A DNA stretch of 8,372 nucleotides from Phycisphaeraceae bacterium (GCA_003552605.1 PUNN01000470.1:1-8372), one strand, 5' to 3'; positions 1-6,401 are shown, numbered from the stretch's first letter. Numbers and translations are program-made. The notes: generated by a model not told the origin, from the letters alone.

Positions 1-372
1 CTCGGCAAGCCGCTCGAGGGCATTCAGCGCTACCTCGTAGCCCGCACGATGGCGACTACCAAGCTCATGGGCATGCTCGAGCAGTTGCGTGGCGAACGCA
101 GGCCCCACCCCATCAGCCCGGGCGGCTGAGTACAGCCGCTGCGCCAGGTCCACCGCCTCACGCGAATCCCGTGAACCTCGAAGCTTGCGAAGCTCGGCCC
201 CATACAGCCGGTCGAACAGCGCCTCGGCCTCGGCGAGTTCCTCCTCGCTGAAACTGCGATCCTCCGGCTCTGCCTGCTCTGCAAGTGCCGGCACCACCAG
301 CCCCGCCAAACCGGCAAAACACACAAGGACGCAGAGTTGAAGCAATAAACGAGAAGGTGTAAGCAAGATCAT
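1..372 (-). CDS. secreted protein of unknown function, C-terminus beyond the window
   Basis: This is an open frame of 124 codons from ATG at 372 to the left edge with no stop, so the 3' part is missing. The start is supported by a GGAG motif (complement of 380-383) 7 nt upstream. Residues 1-31 form a signal peptide: a hydrophobic core (LLLQLCVLVCFAGLAGLVV) ending in PALA, with likely cleavage before EQAEPED. After an acidic linker, residues 42-124 are rich in Ala, Leu, Glu and Arg and predicted helical (EELAEAEALFDRLYGAEL, then ARADGVGPAFATQLLEHAHELG and YEVALNALERLAE). This pattern resembles the TPR-like helical region of secreted planctomycete proteins; that resemblance is from memory and no domain name is assigned. 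It probably acts in the periplasm. A TAGAAT sequence on the minus strand (466-471) could be a -10 element, but no good -35 accompanies it. It is divergent from the glycosyltransferase gene. Confidence 0.75.
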   Translation of the reverse strand, partial: MILLTPSRLLLQLCVLVCFAGLAGLVVPALAEQAEPEDRSFSEEELAEAEALFDRLYGAELRKLRGSRDSREAVDLAQRLYSAARADGVGPAFATQLLEHAHELGSRHRAGYEVALNALERLAE

Positions 373-520
373 GGCCGGACTCCGTGTGGGTATTCTTGCG
401 GAACGCGTACCGGGGCTCCCCATTGCAGCCGGATGTGGCGCGAATGGTCTTTGAGTCGACAATCTATTCTACACCCATCATCACCGCGTCACCCCCTCCC
501 AACCTGCCGCCCGGGGCGAA

Positions 521-662
521 CGCATGTAGCTGCAAAGCAGGGTGGCATGGTCAGCGGCTGTCCGCAGCCGATGGCCATGGCGGCCCGTGAAAGCGGGTTC
601 GGCGCATGGCCATCAGGCTCCCGGAAACACGGCTGCTGACCATGCCACCCAAGCTACATGCG
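521..662. repeat. ERIC-like long imperfect palindromic element (~142 bp)
   Basis: The two arms are near-complete reverse complements. cgcatgtagct (521-531) pairs with 652-662. gggtggcatggtcagc (540-555) pairs with 635-650 without mismatch. gatggccatg (570-579) pairs with 605-614. cccg (584-587) pairs with 594-597 around an apical loop tgaaag. The arms differ by an 8-nt insertion on the left (532-539) against one base (651) on the right, and by an unpaired stretch on each side. Local hairpins are also possible: ggctg-tccg-cagcc (556-569) and ccg-gaaaca-cgg (621-632), so the RNA form could be branched. The architecture resembles ERIC-type intergenic repeats or small non-autonomous elements. It has no ORF, no T-tract typical of a terminator, and no clear target-site duplication. 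Whether it is repeated in the genome cannot be seen here. Confidence 0.75.
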
Positions 663-684
663 TGTGCCCTGAACCTCCCCCCCC

Positions 685-710
685 GAAGCAGGCCCCGGAA
701 GCAGGCCCCG
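685..710. repeat. 13-bp perfect tandem duplication
   Basis: The unit gaagcaggccccg occurs at 685-697 and again at 698-710, immediately followed by a partial third start (gcaagc). It is preceded by eight consecutive C. This looks like a slippage-type duplication in non-coding DNA between the long palindrome and the glycosyltransferase gene. No function can be assigned. Confidence 0.85.
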
Positions 711-722
711 GCAAGCGCATCA

Positions 723-776
723 CGGACGGCTCCATTGCCTTTTGGCCGCCAAATCGAGCCGTCGGCCGACCGTCCG
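723..776 (+). promoter_or_regulatory. nested, mutually exclusive inverted repeats upstream of the glycosyltransferase gene
   Basis: gacggctc (725-732) is the exact reverse complement of gagccgtc (756-763). It encloses a second hairpin, tttgg-ccg-ccaaa (741-753). The alternative pairing cggacgg (723-729) with ccgtccg (770-776) uses overlapping bases and would exclude the first stem, while gtcggccgac (761-770) is a perfect 10-bp palindrome. Competing stems of this kind occur in attenuators and other cis-acting leader RNAs, but also by chance in GC-rich DNA. No T-run marks an intrinsic terminator. A role as a leader RNA or protein-binding operator is inference only. Confidence 0.3.
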
Positions 777-884
777 CTTGCATCCACCCCGCCATCGTGC
801 ATCAAATTCGATGTGAATTCCTCGTATCCCCCGGATTCGCACCTTCGCGAGCCGGGCATTCGGTCAACACCGGCAGGGTGAACC

Positions 885-911
885 ATGGCTACCTGCGGAA
901 GTAAAGCATGA
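885..911 (+). CDS. possible 8-residue leader peptide overlapping the next start
   Basis: ATG at 885 opens an 8-codon frame (MATCGSKA) ending in TGA at 909-911, which overlaps the glycosyltransferase start as ATGA (908-911). A weak purine stretch (cagggtg, 874-880) precedes it. The arrangement fits a translationally coupled leader peptide: ribosomes ending here would be positioned on the downstream start, whose own GGAAG lies inside the micro-ORF (897-901). It may equally be chance, since short ATG-to-stop frames are common. There is no homology to lean on at this length. Confidence 0.2.
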   Translation: MATCGSKA

Positions 912-2212
912 ATGCAACGACAGTGAACCCGCCGACCGGCAGGCTCCTGGTTATCTCCGCCTCATGGCCGCCGGATGCCAGCGGTGGGGCGGAATATGCC
1001 ATGCAATCCGCCCGGCGGCTCGCCGCGAGGGGCGTCGATGTACACGTGCTCACCCGGACCGACCCGCCGCGGATGGAACACCCCGCCCTCACGCTCCACC
1101 CGATCATGCCTGACTGGTCGTGGCGGCGGCTCGGGCAGGTCAAAGCACTCGTCGACGCCCTCTCGCCCGATGCCGTGATGCTTCACTTTCTCGGTCGCCT
1201 TTACGACCATCACCCGATGGTGACCATGCTTCCGACCGTGCTGAAGCGGCGTCATGAACGGCTTCGTTTCGTCACGCTTCTGGAAACGTCCGAAGGGGTG
1301 AAGCGCGGCAAGTGGGGATTGCTGACCCATCTCGGCCACCAGTGGATGGCCAGCCGCATCGGCCGCAGGGGTCTGGATAAGGCCTACGGCACACTGCTTC
1401 GCGACAGTGACACCGTGCTCACCCTCGCCGAGGCCCACCGTCACATGTTGCAGCAGCGGTGTCCCGGCCTTGATGGCCGCTGCGTGGTTATCCCGCCCCC
1501 ACCACTGCTGACGTTCACCACGCATCCCTCGGAAGTAGCCCGAAGCATCGGCCGGCGGCAGCTTGGCCTCGATGAGGACGAGCTCCTGCTCGGCCACTTC
1601 GGCTACATCTATCCCCGCCGCGGACTGGAAACACTGATCGAGGCGATGGCACAGAGTAAAGCGGCTGCCGCTGATGTGCCGCCTTACAAGCTGGTGATCA
1701 TCGGCGGTTCGCCCGCAAGACTGCTTCGAGCGACAGGCCGGCCCGATTACCTCGAGGAACTCGGCGAGCTTGCCCGCAAGCGAGGCGTGGCCGATGACAT
1801 TGTCTGGGCCGGATACATCGATGGGGACTCGGATGCGCTATCCAACGCCCTGCATGCCCTCGATGCCTGCGTGCTGCCGTTTGAAAATGGTGTCCATCTG
1901 AACAACAGTTCGTTCGCCGCTGCGGCCTGGCATGGCCTGCCCATCCTCACCACGCAAGTGCCAAGCACGGAAGCCGCCTTCGAGCATGAGCGCAACTGCC
2001 TGCTTTGTCCCCCGGGCAATCCCGCGGCCCTCGCCGGCGACATCGAGCGCCTGGTGGCCGATGCGGCGCTGCGACCCCGCCTGGCCGAGGGGGCGCTCAC
2101 CATGGCAAAGACCCACTTCTGCTGGGACCGGACGATCGAGAGCATGCTCACCGCATGCGGCCTGGATTCGGCTAAGCCGCCTGCGGAACCGGCGGAGACC
2201 CCTTCGCGTTAA
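908..2212 (+). CDS. GT4-like glycosyltransferase (GT-B fold)
   Basis: The product is 434 residues, a usual length for GT-B glycosyltransferases, with no signal peptide and presumably cytosolic. The N-terminal acceptor domain opens with LLVISASWPPDASGGAEYAM (residues 13-32), the typical 'PP..GGAE' start of GT4 enzymes. The C-terminal donor domain begins near 227 (LLGHFGYIYPRRGLETLIEAM, the G.....+G...LI.A motif). It continues with KLVIIGGSP (261-269), LPFENGVHLNNSSFAAA (323-339) and HGLPILTT (342-349), the nucleotide-sugar binding region. Only the first Glu of the EX7E motif is present (E326); the second position is Ser334, within an NNSS sequence seen in some GT4-like subfamilies. The last ~15 residues are Pro/Glu-rich. 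The start is supported by GGAAG at 897-901. It stands alone, with no polysaccharide genes nearby, so donor and acceptor are unknown; glycan or lipid glycosylation is inferred from the family. The stop lies 8 bp from the convergent dsbD stop. Confidence 0.88.
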   Translation: MNATTVNPPTGRLLVISASWPPDASGGAEYAMQSARRLAARGVDVHVLTRTDPPRMEHPALTLHPIMPDWSWRRLGQVKALVDALSPDAVMLHFLGRLYDHHPMVTMLPTVLKRRHERLRFVTLLETSEGVKRGKWGLLTHLGHQWMASRIGRRGLDKAYGTLLRDSDTVLTLAEAHRHMLQQRCPGLDGRCVVIPPPPLLTFTTHPSEVARSIGRRQLGLDEDELLLGHFGYIYPRRGLETLIEAMAQSKAAAADVPPYKLVIIGGSPARLLRATGRPDYLEELGELARKRGVADDIVWAGYIDGDSDALSNALHALDACVLPFENGVHLNNSSFAAAAWHGLPILTTQVPSTEAAFEHERNCLLCPPGNPAALAGDIERLVADAALRPRLAEGALTMAKTHFCWDRTIESMLTACGLDSAKPPAEPAETPSR

Positions 2213-2220
2213 TCGCTGCG

Positions 2221-4545
2221 CTACTCGCGCCAGGGGCGGCCGGAAGCGGCCCAGTCGAGGGCGCGTTCGACCATGCCGGGGGTGATCACCGTCGGCAGCA
2301 CCACCGGCGGGTGGTCGGGGTCGCTGCTGTAGACCACGTAAAGCGGCACGCTGTTGCGGCCGAACTCGGCCAGCGCCCGGCCGACATCACCGGTCGGATC
2401 GCGCTGCGTCCAGTCGGCCTTGACCATCTTGATGTTGCGATCACGCACCGCCCCACGTACCCGCGAAGTTTCCAGCACGTTGTATTCCTGGAACTTGCAG
2501 GTGATGCACCAGTCGGCGGTGAAGTCGACGAACACCGGCTGCCTGCGCTGACGGGCCTGCTCGATCACATCTTCGCTGTACTCGACCCATTCAAGCCGAT
2601 CCGCCGTGCCGGCCTGCTCGGCCTGGTATTCGCGTGCGGCGTGGACGGGGGGATAGAAGCTGGCAACGATCAGCAGCCCCGCCACCGCCATGCCCGCAAT
2701 GCGCACCGGCTGACGGCGCCACGGCGTCGTCCAGCGGCCCAGCACCCACAGGCCGATGGCAAGCACCAGCAGCCCCGCGAACAGGTGCAGCATCCGCCCA
2801 TCGGTCTGGGTGTGGAACAGCCAGATCAGCCACGCCGCCACGGCAAACATCGGAAACGCCATTACCTGCTTGAATGTCTCCATCCACGCACCCGGCTTCG
2901 GCAGCAGCTTCAGCCATGCCGGGAAGATCGAAAGCACCACGTAGGGCGTGGCCATGCCCACACCGAGGAAGGCGAATACCAGCAGCGCCTCGACCTGCGG
3001 GGCCGTCAAAGCGTAACCGATCGCCCCACCCATGAACGGGGCGGTACACGGTGTGGCCAGCGCCGTGGCGAGGATGCCGTGGGAGAACGATGTCGCATAG
3101 CCTGTCCCGTGAACGCGCTCACTCGCCTTCGCCGCGGCGTTCATCAGCCCGCTGCCGACCTCGAACACACCCGCGAGGTTCAACCCGACGGCCACCATCA
3201 GCGCCGCCAGCGCCGCGACGAACACGGGGTTCTGCAACTGAAAACCCCAGCCTGTCTCGGCCAGCGCTTCATCCCCAGCGGCGCGGATGGCCATCAGCAG
3301 CCCCGCAAGCACGAGAAACGAAGCCAGCACACCGAGGCCGAAGAAGTAGCCGTGCCGGCGCACCAGCTTCTTCTCATGGCCAGCATGACTGACAAAGCCC
3401 ATGATCTTGATCGACAGCACGGGAAAGACACAGGGCATCAGGTTGAGGATCAGCCCGCCGATGAAGGCGCCGATGATTGCCAAGCTGATGCTCAGCCGCC
3501 CGCCCGCGGCACCGCTCCATTCATAGTAATCGGCCTCCGCCGGCGCTCTTGACACGCGCTCGGCCTCGGCGGCCGCGGCGGTGTCGTACTGGCTCAACAG
3601 CGCTGCATCCAGCGATGCAATCGCCTCGCCATCCGGCGCCGGCCGAAGCGGCACATCCACGTAGACAGAGCGCGGGCCATCGGCCGTGTCGGCCGATACC
3701 ACGCCGCGGAGTTGCTCGGGGAATGCATCGGCGAACTCATCCCGCGTCAGCCGAAGGCTCACCCGATGCCCCTCACGCTGCACCGGCTGAGCTTCACCCG
3801 GCGCGATCACGCCCTCATCGGACGGGTAGAAAAACACATCCTCGGCTTCAAGCCCGGCCTCGAGCATGCCGTAGATGTGAAGCGTGGCGACCGAGCCTTC
3901 GTAAGTCGCCGTCGCCTGCGCCGGCTCCATCCGTGGCGGCACATTCTGCCAGGATTGCGAGAACCGTTCGGACCAGCGCTCAGCGATCGCCGGCGCTTCG
4001 GCCCGCACCGGCAGGGCCATCTCCAACTCGGCTTCGCCGGGCACACACATTTCATCATCGCAGGCCTGCCACTCGACATCGGCCTTGATGATGATCGGGT
4101 TGTCCTCGATCGTCTCCGGTGCCTGGATGGGAATGATCAGCAGGGCATCGCCCTTGTAGCCGAAGTTGGTTGCGAACTCGCCCATCGTGAAACGAACGGG
4201 CGTGGGCCAGATGATCTCACCGGCCTCGAACCCCTCCGGCAGGTCCCACTCGATACTCGGGGGCATGCCGGGATCACCCGGGTTGCGGTAGTAGATGTGC
4301 CAGGCCGGGTCGGTCAGCTCCATGTGCAGGCCGAGGTTGAACGTCTGCCCGGGCTGAATGCTCGTGCCCTCCGAGAGCAGGCGCACGCGCGAGCGGGCAT
4401 CCTCGTACTCGACCTGGTTGCTCGCCGCGAGCGGCTGGCCGTCCTCCGCCTGCCCCTCGGCCATCGCCTGGCGCGGCGTGAGGGGCCAAGCCGCGGCAAG
4501 CAACGCCATGGCGAGCAGAACCGCAACAAACCTGAAGTAGCTCAT
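2221..4545 (-). CDS. dsbD: DsbD/ScsB-type thiol:disulfide interchange protein (three-domain)
   Basis: The product is 774 residues. It starts at ATG 4545 with GGAG 6 nt upstream (complement of 4552-4555) and a signal peptide (residues 1-29, ending RQAMA). The order matches complete DsbD proteins of the ScsB type. A periplasmic N-terminal domain (about 45-305) carries WHIYYRNPGDPG and the redox pair C162/C167 in WQACDDEMC. A polytopic membrane domain (about 351-630, some eight or nine helices) has its two catalytic cysteines in LMPCVFP (C372) and ATPCTAPF (C500). A C-terminal thioredoxin-like domain (about 660-765) has the active site DWCITCK (C680, C683). All six expected cysteines are present, so the full relay should work: thioredoxin in the cytosol reduces the membrane domain, which passes electrons to the C-terminal and N-terminal domains and on to envelope substrates such as apocytochromes, isomerases or copper-stressed proteins. 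The physiological partner is not visible here. It is convergent with the glycosyltransferase gene and divergent from the rdgC-like gene. Confidence 0.93.
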   Translation of the reverse strand: MSYFRFVAVLLAMALLAAAWPLTPRQAMAEGQAEDGQPLAASNQVEYEDARSRVRLLSEGTSIQPGQTFNLGLHMELTDPAWHIYYRNPGDPGMPPSIEWDLPEGFEAGEIIWPTPVRFTMGEFATNFGYKGDALLIIPIQAPETIEDNPIIIKADVEWQACDDEMCVPGEAELEMALPVRAEAPAIAERWSERFSQSWQNVPPRMEPAQATATYEGSVATLHIYGMLEAGLEAEDVFFYPSDEGVIAPGEAQPVQREGHRVSLRLTRDEFADAFPEQLRGVVSADTADGPRSVYVDVPLRPAPDGEAIASLDAALLSQYDTAAAAEAERVSRAPAEADYYEWSGAAGGRLSISLAIIGAFIGGLILNLMPCVFPVLSIKIMGFVSHAGHEKKLVRRHGYFFGLGVLASFLVLAGLLMAIRAAGDEALAETGWGFQLQNPVFVAALAALMVAVGLNLAGVFEVGSGLMNAAAKASERVHGTGYATSFSHGILATALATPCTAPFMGGAIGYALTAPQVEALLVFAFLGVGMATPYVVLSIFPAWLKLLPKPGAWMETFKQVMAFPMFAVAAWLIWLFHTQTDGRMLHLFAGLLVLAIGLWVLGRWTTPWRRQPVRIAGMAVAGLLIVASFYPPVHAAREYQAEQAGTADRLEWVEYSEDVIEQARQRRQPVFVDFTADWCITCKFQEYNVLETSRVRGAVRDRNIKMVKADWTQRDPTGDVGRALAEFGRNSVPLYVVYSSDPDHPPVVLPTVITPGMVERALDWAASGRPWRE

Positions 4546-4760
4546 TTTTCACTCCGCACCGCTGCACGACCGCGCCGGGGCCGGGGGCTCAACGCATCGC
4601 TCAGCGGCGTGCTGTTATTGGGGGTTCACGCCCGCCTCGAACGAACCCAGGGGCCGGGACATCATCGGGCGGACGGCAGACACGGCCCCACCTTGAAAAC
4701 CGTGTCATGGCCAATCTTATTCCGCGGTGGGGATCGCGGCACGGCTGCTAAGCCGAACCC

Positions 4761-4774
4761 GCGGTGCGCACCGC
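4761..4774. promoter_or_regulatory. perfect 14-bp palindrome, candidate operator
   Basis: gcggtgcgcaccgc reads identically on both strands. It lies in the divergent region, 216 bp from the dsbD start and 271 bp from the rdgC-like start, directly after a small hairpin (4742-4755). Perfect two-fold symmetry of this length fits a dimeric repressor site, but the distance to either start is rather long and GC-rich DNA makes such palindromes more likely by chance. No regulator is encoded in the window. Confidence 0.25.
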
Positions 4775-4910
4775 CAGCCGACAGGGCTGGACAGGTTTTC
4801 CACCCGGGGTCTGGGCTCCTCGCCGCACCGCTATCATCGCCGCTGCCTTGAGCCCCCGACTCCTCTTCCACCGGTGAGCGGGTGGGGGTCTGGTTGCTCT
4901 CCCCATTGCC

Positions 4911-4944
4911 GGGGGGCCGGGCTTGGGAGAGGAGGGAGGAGGGG
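4911..4944 (+). other. G-quadruplex-type motif with a purine mirror repeat
   Basis: Five runs of three or more G occur on the plus strand at 4911-4916, 4919-4921, 4925-4927, 4934-4936 and 4941-4944, with loops of 2, 3, 6 and 4 nt. This satisfies the standard intramolecular quadruplex pattern. The last 20 bases (4925-4944) are all purines and contain the mirror-symmetric stretch gaggagggaggag, the kind of sequence that can form triplex DNA. It lies about 100 bp upstream of the rdgC-like start. Function is unproven; the motif itself is plainly visible. Confidence 0.6.
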
Positions 4945-5032
4945 TCAAAAAGGCCGCAGCACTCGCCAGCAGGGGCGAGCTTCATTGCCGTGAATGTGAA
5001 CCAGCCTTCTGAGGCACTGCCTGAGGTTGATA

Positions 5033-5038
5033 AAGGAG
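5033..5038 (+). promoter_or_regulatory. strong ribosome binding site (AAGGAG) of the rdgC-like gene
   Basis: AAGGAG stands 7 nt before the ATG at 5046. It is the best Shine-Dalgarno match in the window and fixes the start of the rdgC-like gene. Confidence 0.85.
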
Positions 5039-5045
5039 TCCGCTG

Positions 5046-6401
5046 ATGGGTCTGACTTCCGGCCGCGCCACTTTCAGCCGTTTCAAGGTCGAGGGCGATC
5101 CTCCGCTCGCCGTCGATCAGGCCCTCATCGACCGGGCCGCCGAAGCCCGCTTCCACGAGAGCCCGCACGGCACCCCCGATGAAGTCGAAACCGGCTGGTG
5201 CGGCGGCGATCACCTGCTCGACATGCAGTTCTCGTACGAAAAGAACGGCTTCGGCGACATGCTGCTGCTGGGCATGCGGATGGACACCCACCGCATCCCC
5301 GCCGAGGTCAAGAAGGCCTACCGCCTCATGCACGAGCAGGCCGCGGCGGCGAGCAACCCCACCGGCTTCGCCACGCGTCAGCAGAAACGTGAAGCGGCGG
5401 ACATGGCCGGCCAGCAGATCCACGAAGACCTCGTCGCCGGCCGGTTCCGGCGCTCTCGCCTCGTGCCCGTGCTGTGGGACCTGCGGCGGGGCTGGGTCTA
5501 CAGCAGCGCCAGCGTCAACGCCGTGACCGAGGCGTTGATGGGCCTGTTCCGCCGAACGTTTGAGCTCGAACTGACCGCCATGACCGCCGGGGCCCTCGCC
5601 ACCCACCTCGTGCATCAGCGTGGCCACACCCGCGACATCGAGGACATGCGGCCTAGCCCCTTCACCCCGCCACCACACCAGGCCCGCAGCCGGGCGGATG
5701 ATGCCGAACCGCAACACGAGAACACCACGCCCACCGTACCGTGGGCATTTGGCGGCATCGACAGCCGCGACTTTATCGGCAATGAGTGGCTGATCTGGCT
5801 GTGGTATCTCTGCGAGAACGAGGAGGGGCTGGTAAAGGTGCCCGGCGGCGCTGATGGCCGCGAGCGGGAACTGGCCATCACGCTGTTCAAGAGTCTCGAG
5901 ATGGAGTGTGCGTGGGATGCTTCCGGCCGCCAGACGCTCAAGGCCCATGCGCCCACCCAACTTCCTGAAGCCGCCGAGGCCCTCGCCGAAGGCAAGTGGC
6001 CGCGCAAGACGGGCATGATCGTCGCCGACACCGAGGGTGGTGAAGGGGAGCAGTTCGAGCTGACCCTCCAGGCCGACCGCCTCCAGGTTTCCGCCGCGCT
6101 GCTGCCCATGCTCGAGGATGCCGAAACCCCGCGCGAGGTGACCGAGCACCGCCTCCAGCAGGTGCGCCATCTCACCGACACCCTCGACCGGCTGATGGAG
6201 GCCTTCCTTCAGCGCCGCACGGGCAGCGGCTGGCCAACCCTCCGCGGCCACATCCGCTCATGGATCGCCCACCGCCAGCGTCAGCGTTCACATAGCCCCG
6301 CGGCGTCGCCCTCCCCCGCCACCCCATCCAGCGACCCCGCCCCCACACCCGAACCCGAACCGGCCGGCGCCACACTCAAGCTTGCCAGCGGGGAAGGCTG
6401 A
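5046..6401 (+). CDS. rdgC: RdgC-family recombination-associated protein
   Basis: The product is 451 residues, against about 300 for E. coli RdgC, a ring-shaped DNA-binding protein that modulates RecA filaments. The N-terminal half (about 48-185) follows the family pattern: an early GW segment (GWCGGDHLLDM, 50-60); a strand-rich MLLLGMRMDTHRIPAEVKKAY (72-92), matching 'R.E.KilPs.vvk'; a Lys/Arg/Glu helix ending in an LVAGRFRRSRLVPVLWDL segment (129-146); then a SSASVNAVTEALMGLFRRTF block (153-172), equivalent to 'tS...ae.ll.lLr.tlg'. The C-terminal half (about 238-395) has RDFIGNEWLIWLWY (241-254), EAAEALAEGKWPRKTGMIV (308-326) and QFELTLQADRLQVSAALLP (336-354), which I recall from longer bacterial RdgC homologues. 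Residues 200-235 look like a flexible linker, and 412-445 form a Ser/Pro-rich disordered tail. There is no signal peptide, so it should act in the cytosol on DNA. It is probably monocistronic. Family assignment is from pattern memory, not a search. Confidence 0.72.
   Translation: MGLTSGRATFSRFKVEGDPPLAVDQALIDRAAEARFHESPHGTPDEVETGWCGGDHLLDMQFSYEKNGFGDMLLLGMRMDTHRIPAEVKKAYRLMHEQAAAASNPTGFATRQQKREAADMAGQQIHEDLVAGRFRRSRLVPVLWDLRRGWVYSSASVNAVTEALMGLFRRTFELELTAMTAGALATHLVHQRGHTRDIEDMRPSPFTPPPHQARSRADDAEPQHENTTPTVPWAFGGIDSRDFIGNEWLIWLWYLCENEEGLVKVPGGADGRERELAITLFKSLEMECAWDASGRQTLKAHAPTQLPEAAEALAEGKWPRKTGMIVADTEGGEGEQFELTLQADRLQVSAALLPMLEDAETPREVTEHRLQQVRHLTDTLDRLMEAFLQRRTGSGWPTLRGHIRSWIAHRQRQRSHSPAASPSPATPSSDPAPTPEPEPAGATLKLASGEG

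Larger units (their letters stand above)
373..907. other. divergent intergenic region rich in inverted repeats
   Basis: These 535 bp separate two divergent genes and hold no convincing protein gene: the short frames present have shadow-type composition and lack ribosome-binding sites. The region should contain both promoters. What is clearly visible is structure: a long imperfect palindrome (521-662), a run of eight C (677-684), a 13-bp tandem duplication (685-710), nested dyads (723-776), a small dyad aattc-N5-gaatt (805-819), and a gccgg/ccggc stem (851-855 with 870-874) just ahead of a micro-ORF. The density of symmetry suggests a transcribed, folded leader or a repeat-insertion hot spot. 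Confidence 0.6.
4546..5045. other. divergent intergenic region between dsbD and rdgC-like genes
   Basis: These 500 bp must carry the promoters of both flanking genes, but I see no convincing -35/-10 pair. Visible structure includes a gacacgg/ccgtgtc stem with a 14-nt loop (4679-4685 with 4700-4706), a small hairpin cggct-gcta-agccg (4742-4755), a perfect 14-bp palindrome (4761-4774), and a ctctccc/gggagag stem (4897-4903 with 4925-4931) overlapping a cluster of G runs (4911-4944). The open frames crossing this region, including a long one antisense to the rdgC-like gene, have no ribosome-binding site and shadow-type composition. I see no gene here. Confidence 0.6.

Noticed and set aside
466..471. 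TAGAAT as the promoter -10 of the leftmost minus-strand gene
   Set aside because: It matches a -10 hexamer, but no TTGACA-like -35 stands 16-18 bp upstream, so it is mentioned with the gene and not called as a feature.
521..662. The long palindrome as an integron attC site or a CRISPR unit
   Set aside because: It lacks the GTTRRRY/RYYYAAC core pair of attC sites, and there is no spaced direct repeat array.
551..904. Several overlapping 90-120-codon frames across the long palindrome and the glycosyltransferase leader
   Set aside because: Frames open on both strands over the same palindromic DNA, with Pro/Arg/Ser-rich products and no ribosome-binding sites. They follow from base composition.
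962..1597. 211-codon minus-strand frame inside the glycosyltransferase gene
   Set aside because: Complementary shadow with no start signal; the glycosyltransferase motifs lie on the other strand.
2311..3552. 413-codon plus-strand frame opposite dsbD
   Set aside because: The sequence is His/Arg/Gln-rich and lacks motifs; the minus strand encodes an unmistakable DsbD across all of it.
4679..4774. tRNA or other known structured RNA in the dsbD/rdgC-like intergenic region
   Set aside because: Several short stems occur, but no acceptor stem, TpsiC-arm sequence or CCA end can be aligned into a tRNA fold.
3712..4851. 379-codon plus-strand frame opposite the dsbD N-terminus and running into the intergenic region
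   Set aside because: Arg/His-rich composition, no ribosome-binding site, and overlap with the signal peptide and N-terminal domain of DsbD.
4662..6251. 529-codon open frame on the minus strand, antisense to the rdgC-like gene
   Set aside because: It is a shadow of GC-rich coding sequence. It has no ribosome-binding site, its composition is Gly/Ala/His/Arg-rich without a recognisable motif, and the plus-strand gene over the same bases has a strong AAGGAG and a family pattern.
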